Source: JACKAQ01 sp020634975 [NCBI: Calditrichia bacterium] (GTDB taxonomy: Bacteria; Calditrichota; Calditrichia; RBG-13-44-9). Taken from it: DNA of 64,000 bases. The notes below the pieces were generated by a model, which searched no databases, was not told the DNA's origin, and saw only the letters and a list, made by a program, of their open reading frames with translations. A program made the translations under genes and the position numbers. Below, one piece after another: positions 1 through 9,155 of the stretch. The stretch is taken from the NCBI GenBank assembly GCA_020634975.1, contig JACKAQ010000001.1:1736001-1800000 (forward strand), in the 5' to 3' direction. The first letter of the stretch is position 1. Each line of letters begins with the position of its first letter.

Positions 1-2129
1 ACTTCAATTACTTTTACGCTGACAATATCGCCAACCGCAACCACTTCCATCGGGTTTTTGATGTAACGATCCGCCATTTCGCTAACGTGCACCAACCCGT
101 CGCGCTTTACGCCGATATCCACAAATGCGCCGAAATCCACCACGTTGCGCACCGTGCCTTTCAGCACCATGCCTTCGCGCAAATCTTCGATGTTCAGCAC
201 ATCACTTTTGAAAATCGGTTTGGGCATCTCATCGCGCGGATCGCGCCCCGGTTTTTCGAGATCGTTGAGAATATCTTCCAGCGTCGGTTCGCCAACACCG
301 ATCTGCTCGGCAATTTCTTTCAGACTGCGTTTTTCCCGGCGAATGGTATTTTTTAAGGTACTCCACGATTTTCGATCATTCTCTAACTTGAACAATTTCA
401 ACAATTTATGTGTTGCCTCATAAGATTCCGGGTGAATGCCGGTATTGTCCAGCGGATCTGTCGCATCGGGAATTCGCAAAAATCCGGCGGCTTGCTGGAA
501 CGCCACATCGCCAACGCCGGATACCTTTTGCAGCTCTTCGCGACTGCTAAATTTACCGTTTTTGTCGCGGAAATTAACAATGCTGGTCGCCGTGCGGCTG
601 GTTAATCCGGAAACGTAGCGCAGCAAACTGGCGGACGCAGTGTTCAAATCCACGCCCACCGCGTTCACCGCGGATTCCACAACGTTGGTCAACGCGCCAT
701 CCAGATTTTTCTGGTTCACATCGTGCTGATACAGCCCCACGCCAATGTGTTTCGGATCGATTTTCACCAATTCCGCCAGCGGGTCCATCAATCGCCGCGC
801 GATGGAAATATTCCCGCGCAAACTGGCTTCCAGATCGGGAAATTCCTCTTTTGCCACTTTCGACGCGGAATACACCGATGCACCGGCTTCGTTCACAATG
901 ATATACATCAGTTCGCGCGCCGGATCGCCTTCTTTAATTTCTTTGATCAAATCTGCGGTAAGCGCCTCTGTTTCGCGGGAGGCGGTGCCGTTTCCGATGG
1001 CGATAATCTGCACGCCGTATTTGTCCGCCATTCCCCGCAGCACAGCTTTGGATTGGAACACCTGGTTTTGTGGCGGATGCGGAAAAATCGTTTCGCCTTC
1101 CAGATATTTGCCGGTTTCATCGATAACGGCAACTTTGCAACCGGTCCGGTATCCGGGATCGATACCCATGATAACTTTACCTTTTACAGGCGGTTGCAGC
1201 AGCAAATTTTTGAGGTTTGTTGCAAAAATGCCGATGGCGTGTTCATCCGAAACTTCCGAAAGTTCCGAGCGAACTTCGCGTTCAATGGAGGGCGCAATCA
1301 ACCGTTTGTAGCTATCGGTGAGCGCAGCTTCAATTTCATTTGCAAAAATGGATTTGGGATTTTTGAGATGCCGCCGGCGAATTTCCTCGAACATCTCCTC
1401 TTCCATCACTTCGATGCTCACTTTGAGAATTTTCTCGCGCTCGGCGCGATTGATTGCCAGAATGCGGTGCGGCGGAATTTTTTTCACCGGTTCGGCATAA
1501 TCGTAATACATTTCGTAATCGCTTTGTGCGTCAGGATCTTTGGCTTTGCTGACGAGAATGCCGGCGTAACGGGTGCGTTCGCGAACAGCTTTGCGCACCT
1601 CTGCATCATCGGAAATGGCTTCCGCGATAATGTCGCGGGCACCGGCCAAAGCTTCTTCCGGTGAATTCACTTCTTTTTCCGCGTCCACAAATTTTGCGGC
1701 GAAATCTAAAATATTACCGCTGTTGACATCCTGTTTCAGAATAATTTCCGCCAACGGCTCCAGCCCTTTTTCTTTGGCAATGGTTGCGCGGGTGCGTTTT
1801 TTGGGACGATACGGCAGGTAGAGGTCTTCCAATTCCTGCATTTTCATGGTTTCGCGGATTTTCGATTCCAACTCCGGCGTCAGTTTGCCCTGTTCGGAAA
1901 TCGAATGGAGAATGGTGGTTTTACGTTCTTCCAGCATCCGCAAATATTTGATGCGCTCCTCAACCGCGCGAATTTGCTCTTCGTCCATTTTACCGGTGCG
2001 CTCTTTTCTGTATCGCGCAATGAACGGCACCGTGTTGCCATCGTCCAGCAATTCCACTGTGTTGGCAACCTGAATGGCGCGTAAGTTGAGTTCCTGAGCT
2101 ATTAATCCGTAAAAATCTTTTTCCGACAT
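1..2129 (-). CDS. tex: Tex family transcription accessory protein, 3' end cut by window edge
   Basis: RNA-binding protein of the Tex/YqgF-like family, thought to act in transcription or RNA surveillance. Translation from the ATG at 2129 (GAGG upstream) starts MSEKDFYGLIAQELNL and runs through the Tex N-terminal helical region, with the family's LYLPYRPKKRTRA stretch. It continues into the RNase H-like YqgF fold (GIDPGYRTGCKVAVID), the helix-hairpin-helix region (SGVGDVAFQQAAGFLRIP) and the start of the C-terminal S1 domain (GTVRNVVDFGAFVDIGV). About 709 codons are present. The last part of the S1 domain lies beyond base 1. The frame is intact and full-length Tex proteins are near 720-780 residues, so little is missing. 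Confidence 0.95.
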   Translation of the reverse strand, partial: MSEKDFYGLIAQELNLRAIQVANTVELLDDGNTVPFIARYRKERTGKMDEEQIRAVEERIKYLRMLEERKTTILHSISEQGKLTPELESKIRETMKMQELEDLYLPYRPKKRTRATIAKEKGLEPLAEIILKQDVNSGNILDFAAKFVDAEKEVNSPEEALAGARDIIAEAISDDAEVRKAVRERTRYAGILVSKAKDPDAQSDYEMYYDYAEPVKKIPPHRILAINRAEREKILKVSIEVMEEEMFEEIRRRHLKNPKSIFANEIEAALTDSYKRLIAPSIEREVRSELSEVSDEHAIGIFATNLKNLLLQPPVKGKVIMGIDPGYRTGCKVAVIDETGKYLEGETIFPHPPQNQVFQSKAVLRGMADKYGVQIIAIGNGTASRETEALTADLIKEIKEGDPARELMYIIVNEAGASVYSASKVAKEEFPDLEASLRGNISIARRLMDPLAELVKIDPKHIGVGLYQHDVNQKNLDGALTNVVESAVNAVGVDLNTASASLLRYVSGLTSRTATSIVNFRDKNGKFSSREELQKVSGVGDVAFQQAAGFLRIPDATDPLDNTGIHPESYEATHKLLKLFKLENDRKSWSTLKNTIRREKRSLKEIAEQIGVGEPTLEDILNDLEKPGRDPRDEMPKPIFKSDVLNIEDLREGMVLKGTVRNVVDFGAFVDIGVKRDGLVHVSEMADRYIKNPMEVVAVGDIVSVKVIE

Positions 2130-2349
2130 GCAGCGAACCTCTTCTTCAATTGTGTTTAACGCTACAACGCTTGCCGGCGGCAATCGCAACACCCAAATGG
2201 CAGCCGGTAACGATTTCGTATTTTGATAATCTTGCGGCGAGAATATAACGATAGAGCGGTATAAATGGCAAACTGATTTTAATTAAGTGAACAAAAATTC
2301 ACTTAATCTGGAAATTTGGAGGTGATTTTGAAGCTTTGGCGAGATTTTT

Positions 2350-3504
2350 TTAATCCTGCATTTCCGGCAGCGTCGCTTTTTGCAGATATACTTTGAAGGT
2401 TGATCCGACGTTCGGTTCGCTTTCGAGCTCAATTTGGCCACGCAGCGAAGTCACCACTTCTTTAACCAGCGATAATCCGATACCCATTCCGCCGCCCATA
2501 AATTCAGCTTTGGATGTTTTGTGGTTGATAGTATCCTGCACTTCATAAAAATCGGAAAAAATGAGGTCCTGTTTTTCATACGGAATGCCGATGCCCGTAT
2601 CCTGAACAGAAATCACAAAGTGCTCATCTTTCTCTTTTACAGATACGATTACTTTGCCTTCATCCGGCGTAAATTTGAGAGCGTTTTGCAACAACTCCTG
2701 CAAAATGATGCGAATGCTGGGCGTAGTTCCCATCACAAATTGTTGTTTTTCCGGTGTTTGAACCGTTAATGTAATATTGCGATGTTTAAACAATCCGCTC
2801 ATATCTTCGCGAATTTTTATGAGAAATTCCTTTAAATCGACAGATTCTTTCCGCCCCTGCCAGGTGATTTGATTGGCCCGGCTGAGGGCATGCATCCGTT
2901 CAACAGTGCTGTTTAAATCCAGCGTGGTTCGCCGGATAATATCGATGGTTTCAGCAATTTCCGGATCATCGGATTCCATTATCATTTCCAAAATTTCCAG
3001 ATACCCTTTGATAATCGTCAGCGGTGTCCGGATTTCGTGATTGGTGATCGCCAGAAATTTATCTTTCATTTCGTTCACCGAGCGCAACTGGGCATTAATT
3101 TCCCGCAACTCCTGATTTTCGCTCTCGGCTTTAATTTTCTGATAACATTTTTTAATGGTAAACTGCACTTGTTCAAAGTTTACCGGCTTCAAAATAAAAT
3201 CGGACGCTCCCATTTTCATCGCTTCGATGGCGGTTTCAATAGTGCCATAACCGGTAACAACGATCACTTCCATCATCGGCCAGCGGGATTTTACACGCTT
3301 CAACAGCGCCATGCCATCCATATTTGGCATGTTTAAATCCGTGATCATAATATGGTAATTATTCTCGTTGCACAGTTGCAGGGCTTTTTTGCCGTCTTCA
3401 GCAATATCTACGGTGTAACCCCACGCTTGCAGGGCGCTTTTGAATAATGTGAGGATGATTGCCTCATCATCAACCAACAACAACCGGATTTGAGATTCGT
3501 CCAT
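2350..3504 (-). CDS. Receiver domain fused to histidine kinase
   Basis: A 384-residue soluble signalling protein. Residues 1-120 form a CheY-like receiver: acidic pair D12/D13, phosphoacceptor D56 in the ITDLNMP motif, T84 and K106. A short coiled coil leads to a HisKA dimerisation domain with H156 in NHEIRTP. A HATPase_c domain follows, with the N box near QNALKF, then DTGIGIP and GMGIGLSLVKE. It has no membrane segment or sensor domain, so input must come through phosphorylation of the receiver or through a partner. A small DHp-like gene lies just upstream on the same strand and may be that partner. No clear ribosome binding site precedes the ATG. The domain call is firm; the signal is unknown. 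Confidence 0.93.
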   Translation of the reverse strand: MDESQIRLLLVDDEAIILTLFKSALQAWGYTVDIAEDGKKALQLCNENNYHIMITDLNMPNMDGMALLKRVKSRWPMMEVIVVTGYGTIETAIEAMKMGASDFILKPVNFEQVQFTIKKCYQKIKAESENQELREINAQLRSVNEMKDKFLAITNHEIRTPLTIIKGYLEILEMIMESDDPEIAETIDIIRRTTLDLNSTVERMHALSRANQITWQGRKESVDLKEFLIKIREDMSGLFKHRNITLTVQTPEKQQFVMGTTPSIRIILQELLQNALKFTPDEGKVIVSVKEKDEHFVISVQDTGIGIPYEKQDLIFSDFYEVQDTINHKTSKAEFMGGGMGIGLSLVKEVVTSLRGQIELESEPNVGSTFKVYLQKATLPEMQD

Positions 3505-3670
3505 AATTTATTTAATAACGTTAAATTGTTCGCTTAAACTTCTAAAAATCAATTAGTTGGCACTTCACAATATCGAGCGGACTTCATTTGTTTTTCAAAG
3601 AAGCATTGCTTATTTGTGTCAATTTCTGCCGTAATATTGTTCACAAATTACCGAATAAACCGGTTTCAGT

Positions 3671-3895
3671 CTATTCATTAATGGATTTTCGGATGATTTC
3701 CAGCTCATATTTAATTTTATTTATATATTTCTGGCGTGAAAACGGGTCGCTTTCGCCCACATTTTCCAATAGATACATCGAAGTTCCAATAACGTTCAAC
3801 CGGTTTCGGATAAAAGCCAACACCAAAGCATCCTGCGTAACCGATGAAATTTCCGGATTTGATTTCATTGCGTACGAATGCGACAACGATTGCAT
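3671..3895 (-). CDS. Small protein resembling a degenerate histidine kinase DHp hairpin
   Basis: About 74 residues from the ATG at 3895, which has GGGG seven bases upstream. An alternative ATG at 3922 would add nine residues but has a poorer site. The central part, IRNRLNVIGTSMYLLENV followed by RQKYINKIKYELEIIRKS, has the pattern of the two helices of a HisKA/DHp domain. The position where kinases carry the phosphorylated His-Glu reads Ala-Phe. No ATPase domain follows. It lies 166 bases upstream of the receiver-kinase gene on the same strand, so it could be a dimerising or decoy partner. The resemblance is by eye and the protein could be unrelated. Confidence 0.5.
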   Translation of the reverse strand: MQSLSHSYAMKSNPEISSVTQDALVLAFIRNRLNVIGTSMYLLENVGESDPFSRQKYINKIKYELEIIRKSINE

Positions 3896-4075
3896 TTTCT
3901 TTCCCCTGTTTTGTTCCGACATTCCCTATCGTAATTTTTAAGCTTTGCCTCATCCCTGAGTCTTGGCCACATATATAAACATCGCCACTTTTGGTCGTTA
4001 GTTTAAAAATTTTCAATTTAAAAATATCATTACCGGGGGAAATTGAGAAGGGATAACCTACGATAGAAACAGAAG

Positions 4076-5161
4076 TTATTTGCCGTTACTCATCAAAATA
4101 CTGAGAAACCGTAGCTCGTCGATGTTTTCGAAAATAATTTTGATAATTACAGAAAGCGGGACAGCCAGAAACATACCGATAATTCCCCACAACCAGCCCC
4201 AAAAAATCAGTGAGAACAGCACAACCAGCGGACTGAGATTGACACTGCCACCGACAATTTGCGGGTCCAGCACGCTGCCCATTATAAACTGAATGGTGGT
4301 CAGCGACAGCGCAACCATCAAAATGGTAAGGTAGCTTTCGAATTGAATAAGTGCAATAGTAAGCGGCAAAACGGTAGCGATCACCGAACCGATACTGGGA
4401 ATAAAATTGAGCAGAAACGTGAGGATCACCCAAATCATGGCAAATTCTACCTCAAAATAGAACAAAATCGCCGCGGCCAAAGCCGCCGTCGCCAAACTGA
4501 TGAGGGTTTTCATCAAAATATATTTTTGAATTTGTTCGTTCACATTTGAAAAAAGCGCCACAATTTTTGCGGAGCGTTTGCCGTCAAACGCCAAATCCAG
4601 CTTTTTGATAAACTGGTTGCGTCCCAGCAAAATGAAAAACAGAAACAGGATTACCAAAACCGTGTTGGACAAAAAGCGGGTAATGGAACTGAGGGTTGTG
4701 GTGATGATATCCGTCATCGAAAGCTGGTTCAGATCGGCCAACATTTGAAACCGTTCGGAACCGCCGAGCTGCTCGTTATACAACTCCGGCGGAATCTTGA
4801 ATATTTTTGCCAAATTGGTGAACACATTTGCCATCAATTTGCTGAAGCGGTCTTCGTAAAACGGGAATTCTTCTGCAAACGACTGAATACTTTGGTTGAT
4901 GAGAAGCCCGACCATCAACAATATGATAAAAGTAATAATTATTGAAATAAGAATGGCAATGGCGCTCGGCAGTTTACGGTGCTCAAAAAACAAAATAACC
5001 GGATTAAGGATGTAGCCAAAAAACACCGCCAACGCAAATGGTAATACAATTCCGCGTGCCTGATACAGCACAGCGCCAACACCCATCACAGTTAAAATAC
5101 TGAGCAGGGTTATCATAATCCGCGAATCGCGAATCATCATTTGGCGGGTTTCGTTACTCAT
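4076..5161 (-). CDS. AI-2E family transporter (PerM/YdiK-like membrane protein)
   Basis: A 361-residue polytopic inner-membrane protein of the AI-2 exporter superfamily, whose members have been linked to autoinducer, Na+/H+ or other small-molecule export. The layout is typical. Two hydrophobic segments lie near residues 15-55, a third near 70-90, and a soluble stretch follows to about 155. The C-terminal hydrophobic helices include the family signature around FIPSIGSVIATVLPL and DPQIVGGSVNLSPLVVL. Length matches the family. It stands alone, 57 bases downstream of the metallopeptidase gene on the same strand. The substrate cannot be told from sequence. Confidence 0.9.
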   Translation of the reverse strand: MSNETRQMMIRDSRIMITLLSILTVMGVGAVLYQARGIVLPFALAVFFGYILNPVILFFEHRKLPSAIAILISIIITFIILLMVGLLINQSIQSFAEEFPFYEDRFSKLMANVFTNLAKIFKIPPELYNEQLGGSERFQMLADLNQLSMTDIITTTLSSITRFLSNTVLVILFLFFILLGRNQFIKKLDLAFDGKRSAKIVALFSNVNEQIQKYILMKTLISLATAALAAAILFYFEVEFAMIWVILTFLLNFIPSIGSVIATVLPLTIALIQFESYLTILMVALSLTTIQFIMGSVLDPQIVGGSVNLSPLVVLFSLIFWGWLWGIIGMFLAVPLSVIIKIIFENIDELRFLSILMSNGK

Positions 5162-5217
5162 TTGCGATCTGGCTTCCGGTTAAAATTTCCCTGCGTATCC
5201 ATCTATTTTTATTGTAA

Positions 5218-6075
5218 TTACAACGACGAAGCTTCAAATGTGTTGCCCTGATTCACATCACCGGATTTAAAGCCCTTCAAAAACCAACGCATCCGCTGTT
5301 CGGAGGTTCCGTGGGTGAATGCATCTGGCACAACGTAACCCTGCATTTGCTTCTGGATGCGGTCGTCGCCAACGGCGCTGGCTGCGTTGATGGCTTCCTC
5401 GATATCGCCTTCTTCGAGAATATTTTTCATTTTCTGGGCGTGATTTGCCCACACGCCGGCATAAAAATCAGCCTGCAATTCCAGCCGCACCAGATATTTG
5501 TTAAACTCCGCTTCGCTGAGCCGGTTGCGCAGCGACATCACTTGTTGCGATGTGCCCAACAAATTTTGCACATGATGCCCGACTTCGTGGGCGATCACAT
5601 AGGCCATCGCGAAATCGCCGGGCGCTTTAAATTTTTGCTGCAATTCTTGGTAAAATGACAAATCGATATAAATTTTTTCATCGCCGGGGCAATAAAACGG
5701 TCCGGTTGCGGAGCTGTTCATCCCGCAGGCGGATTGCACCATTCCGCTATAGAGCACCATCGTCGGTTTGCGATAATTGCTACCGGATTGCCGGAACAGG
5801 TTCTCCCAAACATCTTCCGCATCCGCCAAAACCACGGACACAAATTGCGCCAGTTGATCTTCCTCCGCAGAGGGTTGATAATTGCTCGACGCCGAAGGCG
5901 CACTTCCCAAATCCGTTAAATTCAGGAAATCCAGCGGGTTACCACCAAGCATCCACACAATCAGCAAAATGACGATTGTGCCCATCCCGCCACCAAACAG
6001 CTTGCGCGGTGCGGAGCCGCCGCTGCCGCGCCGATCTTCTACGTTTGAACTTTGTCTTCTGCCTTGCCAACGCAT
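5218..6075 (-). CDS. Neutral zinc metallopeptidase, YpfJ/KPN_02809 family
   Basis: A 285-residue membrane-anchored putative zinc peptidase. A basic, Gly/Arg-rich cytoplasmic N-terminus precedes one transmembrane segment (GTIVILLIVWMLGG, about 31-45). The catalytic domain lies outside the membrane and has HEVGHH as zinc site and general base, with a downstream LQADFYAGVW supplying a further ligand. The family motif FYCPGDEKIYID and the C-terminal HGTSEQRMRWFLKGF stretch are both present. The start has GGAG eight bases upstream. Neighbours give no pathway. The physiological substrate of this family is not established. Confidence 0.92.
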   Translation of the reverse strand: MRWQGRRQSSNVEDRRGSGGSAPRKLFGGGMGTIVILLIVWMLGGNPLDFLNLTDLGSAPSASSNYQPSAEEDQLAQFVSVVLADAEDVWENLFRQSGSNYRKPTMVLYSGMVQSACGMNSSATGPFYCPGDEKIYIDLSFYQELQQKFKAPGDFAMAYVIAHEVGHHVQNLLGTSQQVMSLRNRLSEAEFNKYLVRLELQADFYAGVWANHAQKMKNILEEGDIEEAINAASAVGDDRIQKQMQGYVVPDAFTHGTSEQRMRWFLKGFKSGDVNQGNTFEASSL

Positions 6076-6190
6076 AGGTGTATCTCCAATGAATATTTGT
6101 AAACGTTAAACGGCAAAATACGGTGATTTTTGCCGATTCGCAGTTGCGTTAGAGAATAGCGATGAAAAATGATTTTATCAATAGCCAAAA

Positions 6191-8920
6191 TTAATGCGCT
6201 TCCAGCCAATTGGCGCCGACACCGGCGTCCGCTTTCAGCGGCACATCCAGTTGCATGGCGTTTTCCATTTCGCTGACCACCAGTTTTTTCACCGCATCGA
6301 TTTCGCTTTTCGGCACCTCGAAGACGAGTTCGTCGTGCACCTGCAAAATCATTTTGGCCTGATGTTTTTCGTTCGCCAAACGGTTGTGAATGTTGATCAT
6401 CGCCAGTTTGATGAGATCAGCAGAGCTGCCTTGAATGGGCGTGTTGATAGCCACACGTTCGGCAATTTGCCGCTGCGTGCCGTTGCGGCTGGCGATATCC
6501 GGAATGTAGCGGCGGCGATTCAACAGCGTAGTCACATACAATTGTTCGCGGGTCATCGCAATCGTATCTCTAATATAATCATTCACTTTGGGGAATCGCG
6601 CAAAGTAATTGGTGATAATCATTTCCGCTTCGTCCACACCGATATCCAGCCGTCCGGCCAGCCCGAATCGCGAGATGCCGTAAATAATCCCGAAATTCAC
6701 TTCTTTCGCTTTGCGGCGCATATCGGCGGTCACTTCGGCAATCGGCACGCTGAACACCGCCGCAGCCGTACTGCTGTGAATATCTTCGCCGCGAACGAAC
6801 GCTTCTTTCAGCGCTTCGTCGCCGGAAATATGCGCAACCATCCGCAATTCCACCTGCGAATAATCCGCCGAAAGGATGACGCTGTTGGCATCCGCCGGGA
6901 TAAACGCTTTGCGAATTTCCCGCCCGCGTTCACCGCGAATGGGAATGTTTTGCAGGTTCGGATCGCTGCTGGAGAGCCGCCCGGTAGCTGCGATGGTCTG
7001 ATTGAACGAGGTGTGCAATCGACCGGTTCGCGGACTGATCAGCAGCGGCAGCGCATCCACATACGTCGATTTCAATTTGGTCATCTTGCGATATTCCAAA
7101 ATTTTGTGCACCACCGGATGTTTTTCATATTTCATCAGCGTATCTTCCGCGGTGGAAAATTGCCCGGTTGCGGTGCGCTTCGGCGCGCGTTTACCGATTT
7201 CTTTGTGGATTTCCAGCTTCTCGAACAAAATATTGCCCAACTGCTGCGGCGAATTCAAATTGAACGCTTCCCCGGCAATTTCGGAAATTTCCGCGGTCAG
7301 CCGTTCCGCATCGTTGCCCAACTGAACGGACATCTCCGCGAGAAAATCCGTGTCTAGCCCAACACCGTTAATTTCCATTTTCAGCAGCACATTCACCAAC
7401 GGCATTTCCACTTCGCGGAACAGCTTTTCGGTTTCAGATTCCTTCAATTTTTCCGCGAGAATTTCTTTCAATTGCAACGTGATGTCCGCATCTTCGCAGG
7501 CATACGGGCTGGTTTCTGCTATCGGGATTTCATCCATGCTTTTCTGGTTCTTGCCCTTTTTGCCGATCAGCTCCTCGATGGGAATCATTTTGTAGCCGAG
7601 ATATTTTTCGGCAAGCACATCCAGTTTGTTCTGGCGGGTTTCGGAGGTGGCGAGGCAATTGGCAATCATCGTATCAAAATCCATCCCCTGCACCGCGATG
7701 CCGTGTTGCCAGAGCATCAGCGCATCAAATTTGATGTTCTGCCCACCTTTTTTGATCTCCGGATTTTCGAGAATGGGCTTTAGCGCAGCCAGCGCTTCGT
7801 CGCGAGAAAGCTTGCTTTCCGGATGACCGAACGCTACGTAATACGCGGTTTTCGCCTGCCAACTGAAGGCAACACCGATCACGTCTGAGCGGAACGCATC
7901 CAGTCCGGTGGTTTCCGTATCGAACACGATAAACGCTTGTTTTTTCAGCAGTTCGACGAGCGAATTTAATTTTTCCGGCGTGTCCACCAAATGATAATTT
8001 TGTTTTGCATCGTCAAACGATTGCTCCGCTTTTGGCGGCTCGGCGCCCATATTTTCATACAATTTCGGGATGAGCGTGCGGAATTCCAGATCCTCAAACA
8101 GCGGCGCAAGCAGATCCGGTTTGATCGGCGTAATTTTGATCGATTCCCAATCGAAATCGATCGGCACTTCCGTATTGATGGTCACCAGCGTTCGCGAAAG
8201 ATCCGCTTTGGCACGGTTTTCTGCGAGGCTTTCCTTCACCGCTTTTTTGGTGATATTTTCCAGATTTTCATAAATTTTATCGATCGAGCCGAATTCCTGC
8301 AACAGGCTGCGGGCGGTTTTGTCGCCCACTTTCGGAACGCCGGGAACGTTGTCGCTGCTGTCACCCATTAACGCCAGATAGTCAATCACCTGCACCGGCG
8401 TAAGTCCAAATTTTTCCATCACATACGCTTCGTTCATAATTTCGGAATCGGAGCCGGGACGCATGCTATACATGTGGATGTGCGGGGAAAGCAACTGCAT
8501 CATATCTTTGTCCGATGTTGCCATGAACACCTCAAAGCCCTGCTCTTCGCCGCGTTTGGCCAGCGTTCCGATCACATCATCTGCCTCAAATCCTTTTTTC
8601 TCCAGCAACGGCACGTCGAACGCTTTGGTCAGTTCCACAATTCGCGGGTATTGCACCGCCATATCTTCGGGCATTTTTTCGCGGGTGGCTTTGTAATCCG
8701 CATACATTTCGTGACGAAATGTGGGACCTTTCGGGTCAAAAACTACTGCCAGGTATTCGGGTTTTTCATCCAAAATGATGCGCAATAAATATTGCGCAAA
8801 TCCCCACGCCGCACTGGTGTTTTCACCTTTGGAATTGATCAGCGGATTGCGGATAAACGCAAAATACGAGCGATAAAACAGGGCGGAGCCATCTATCAAA
8901 AATAAACGTTTGCGAGCCAT
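6191..8920 (-). CDS. polA: DNA polymerase I
   Basis: A 909-residue repair and Okazaki-fragment polymerase. The ATG at 8920 (MARKRLFLIDGSALFYRSYF) is chosen over an in-frame TTG six bases upstream. The 5'-nuclease domain shows the PIN-type metal site (GFEADDVIGTLA, TSDKDMMQL) and the SDNVPGVPKVGDKTA helix-hairpin-helix. The 3'-5' exonuclease keeps its metal ligands (FDTETTGLD, CEDADITL), so proofreading is probably active, unlike in many thermophile and Gram-positive homologues. The polymerase domain carries DYSQVELRM, the O-helix RRKAKEVNFGIIYG and QVHDELVFEV. All three domains are intact. Confidence 0.97.
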   Translation of the reverse strand: MARKRLFLIDGSALFYRSYFAFIRNPLINSKGENTSAAWGFAQYLLRIILDEKPEYLAVVFDPKGPTFRHEMYADYKATREKMPEDMAVQYPRIVELTKAFDVPLLEKKGFEADDVIGTLAKRGEEQGFEVFMATSDKDMMQLLSPHIHMYSMRPGSDSEIMNEAYVMEKFGLTPVQVIDYLALMGDSSDNVPGVPKVGDKTARSLLQEFGSIDKIYENLENITKKAVKESLAENRAKADLSRTLVTINTEVPIDFDWESIKITPIKPDLLAPLFEDLEFRTLIPKLYENMGAEPPKAEQSFDDAKQNYHLVDTPEKLNSLVELLKKQAFIVFDTETTGLDAFRSDVIGVAFSWQAKTAYYVAFGHPESKLSRDEALAALKPILENPEIKKGGQNIKFDALMLWQHGIAVQGMDFDTMIANCLATSETRQNKLDVLAEKYLGYKMIPIEELIGKKGKNQKSMDEIPIAETSPYACEDADITLQLKEILAEKLKESETEKLFREVEMPLVNVLLKMEINGVGLDTDFLAEMSVQLGNDAERLTAEISEIAGEAFNLNSPQQLGNILFEKLEIHKEIGKRAPKRTATGQFSTAEDTLMKYEKHPVVHKILEYRKMTKLKSTYVDALPLLISPRTGRLHTSFNQTIAATGRLSSSDPNLQNIPIRGERGREIRKAFIPADANSVILSADYSQVELRMVAHISGDEALKEAFVRGEDIHSSTAAAVFSVPIAEVTADMRRKAKEVNFGIIYGISRFGLAGRLDIGVDEAEMIITNYFARFPKVNDYIRDTIAMTREQLYVTTLLNRRRYIPDIASRNGTQRQIAERVAINTPIQGSSADLIKLAMINIHNRLANEKHQAKMILQVHDELVFEVPKSEIDAVKKLVVSEMENAMQLDVPLKADAGVGANWLEAH

Positions 8921-9044
8921 TGGCAAAAATTCCCGTTTTTTTGAGGTTCACTGAAGGACAAAATTCTGATTTTCGACAGGCAATATAGTGAATTGTGGCG
9001 GTGATTGAAAAGCGCAAAAAGGAATATGCGGCAAGGAAAAAGGT

Positions 9045-9155
9045 TAAAGGATAAAGGATAAAGGATAAAGGCAAAAGTAGGGGCGCTTCATGAAGCGCCC
9101 GAATCATTATTCCCTCTAAGCCAATTTTATCCTTTATCCTTCAACCTTCATCCTT
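9045..9155. repeat. Inverted heptamer repeats flanking a perfect 20-bp palindrome
   Basis: Tandem AAAGGAT-type units (9045-9071) face tandem TTTATCC-type units (9127-9155). Between them, 9081-9100 is the perfect palindrome GGGCGCTTCATGAAGCGCCC. Read on either strand the block can fold as a long stem with an inner hairpin. It fills the gap between the penicillin acylase 3' end and polA, and the outer arm reaches the acylase stop codon. It may stop transcription, but no clean U-tract follows the inner hairpin. The same heptamer recurs at 36.8, 45.0, 46.1 and 61.3 kb. Confidence 0.8.

Noticed and set aside
723-1664. 313-codon open frame on the plus strand
   Set aside because: It lies fully inside the intact Tex gene on the minus strand, is rich in Phe/Arg/His as antisense frames of this genome are, and has no ribosome binding site.
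3717-4016. 99-codon minus-strand frame overlapping the small DHp-like gene
   Set aside because: The other frame has a better ribosome binding site and a helical pattern like HisKA; this one shows neither.
6194-7357. 387-codon open frame on the plus strand
   Set aside because: Antisense to the polymerase domain of polA, which is fully conserved on the other strand.
8823-9107. 94-codon minus-strand frame ahead of polA
   Set aside because: It overlaps the polA start out of frame and is partly encoded by the heptamer repeat.
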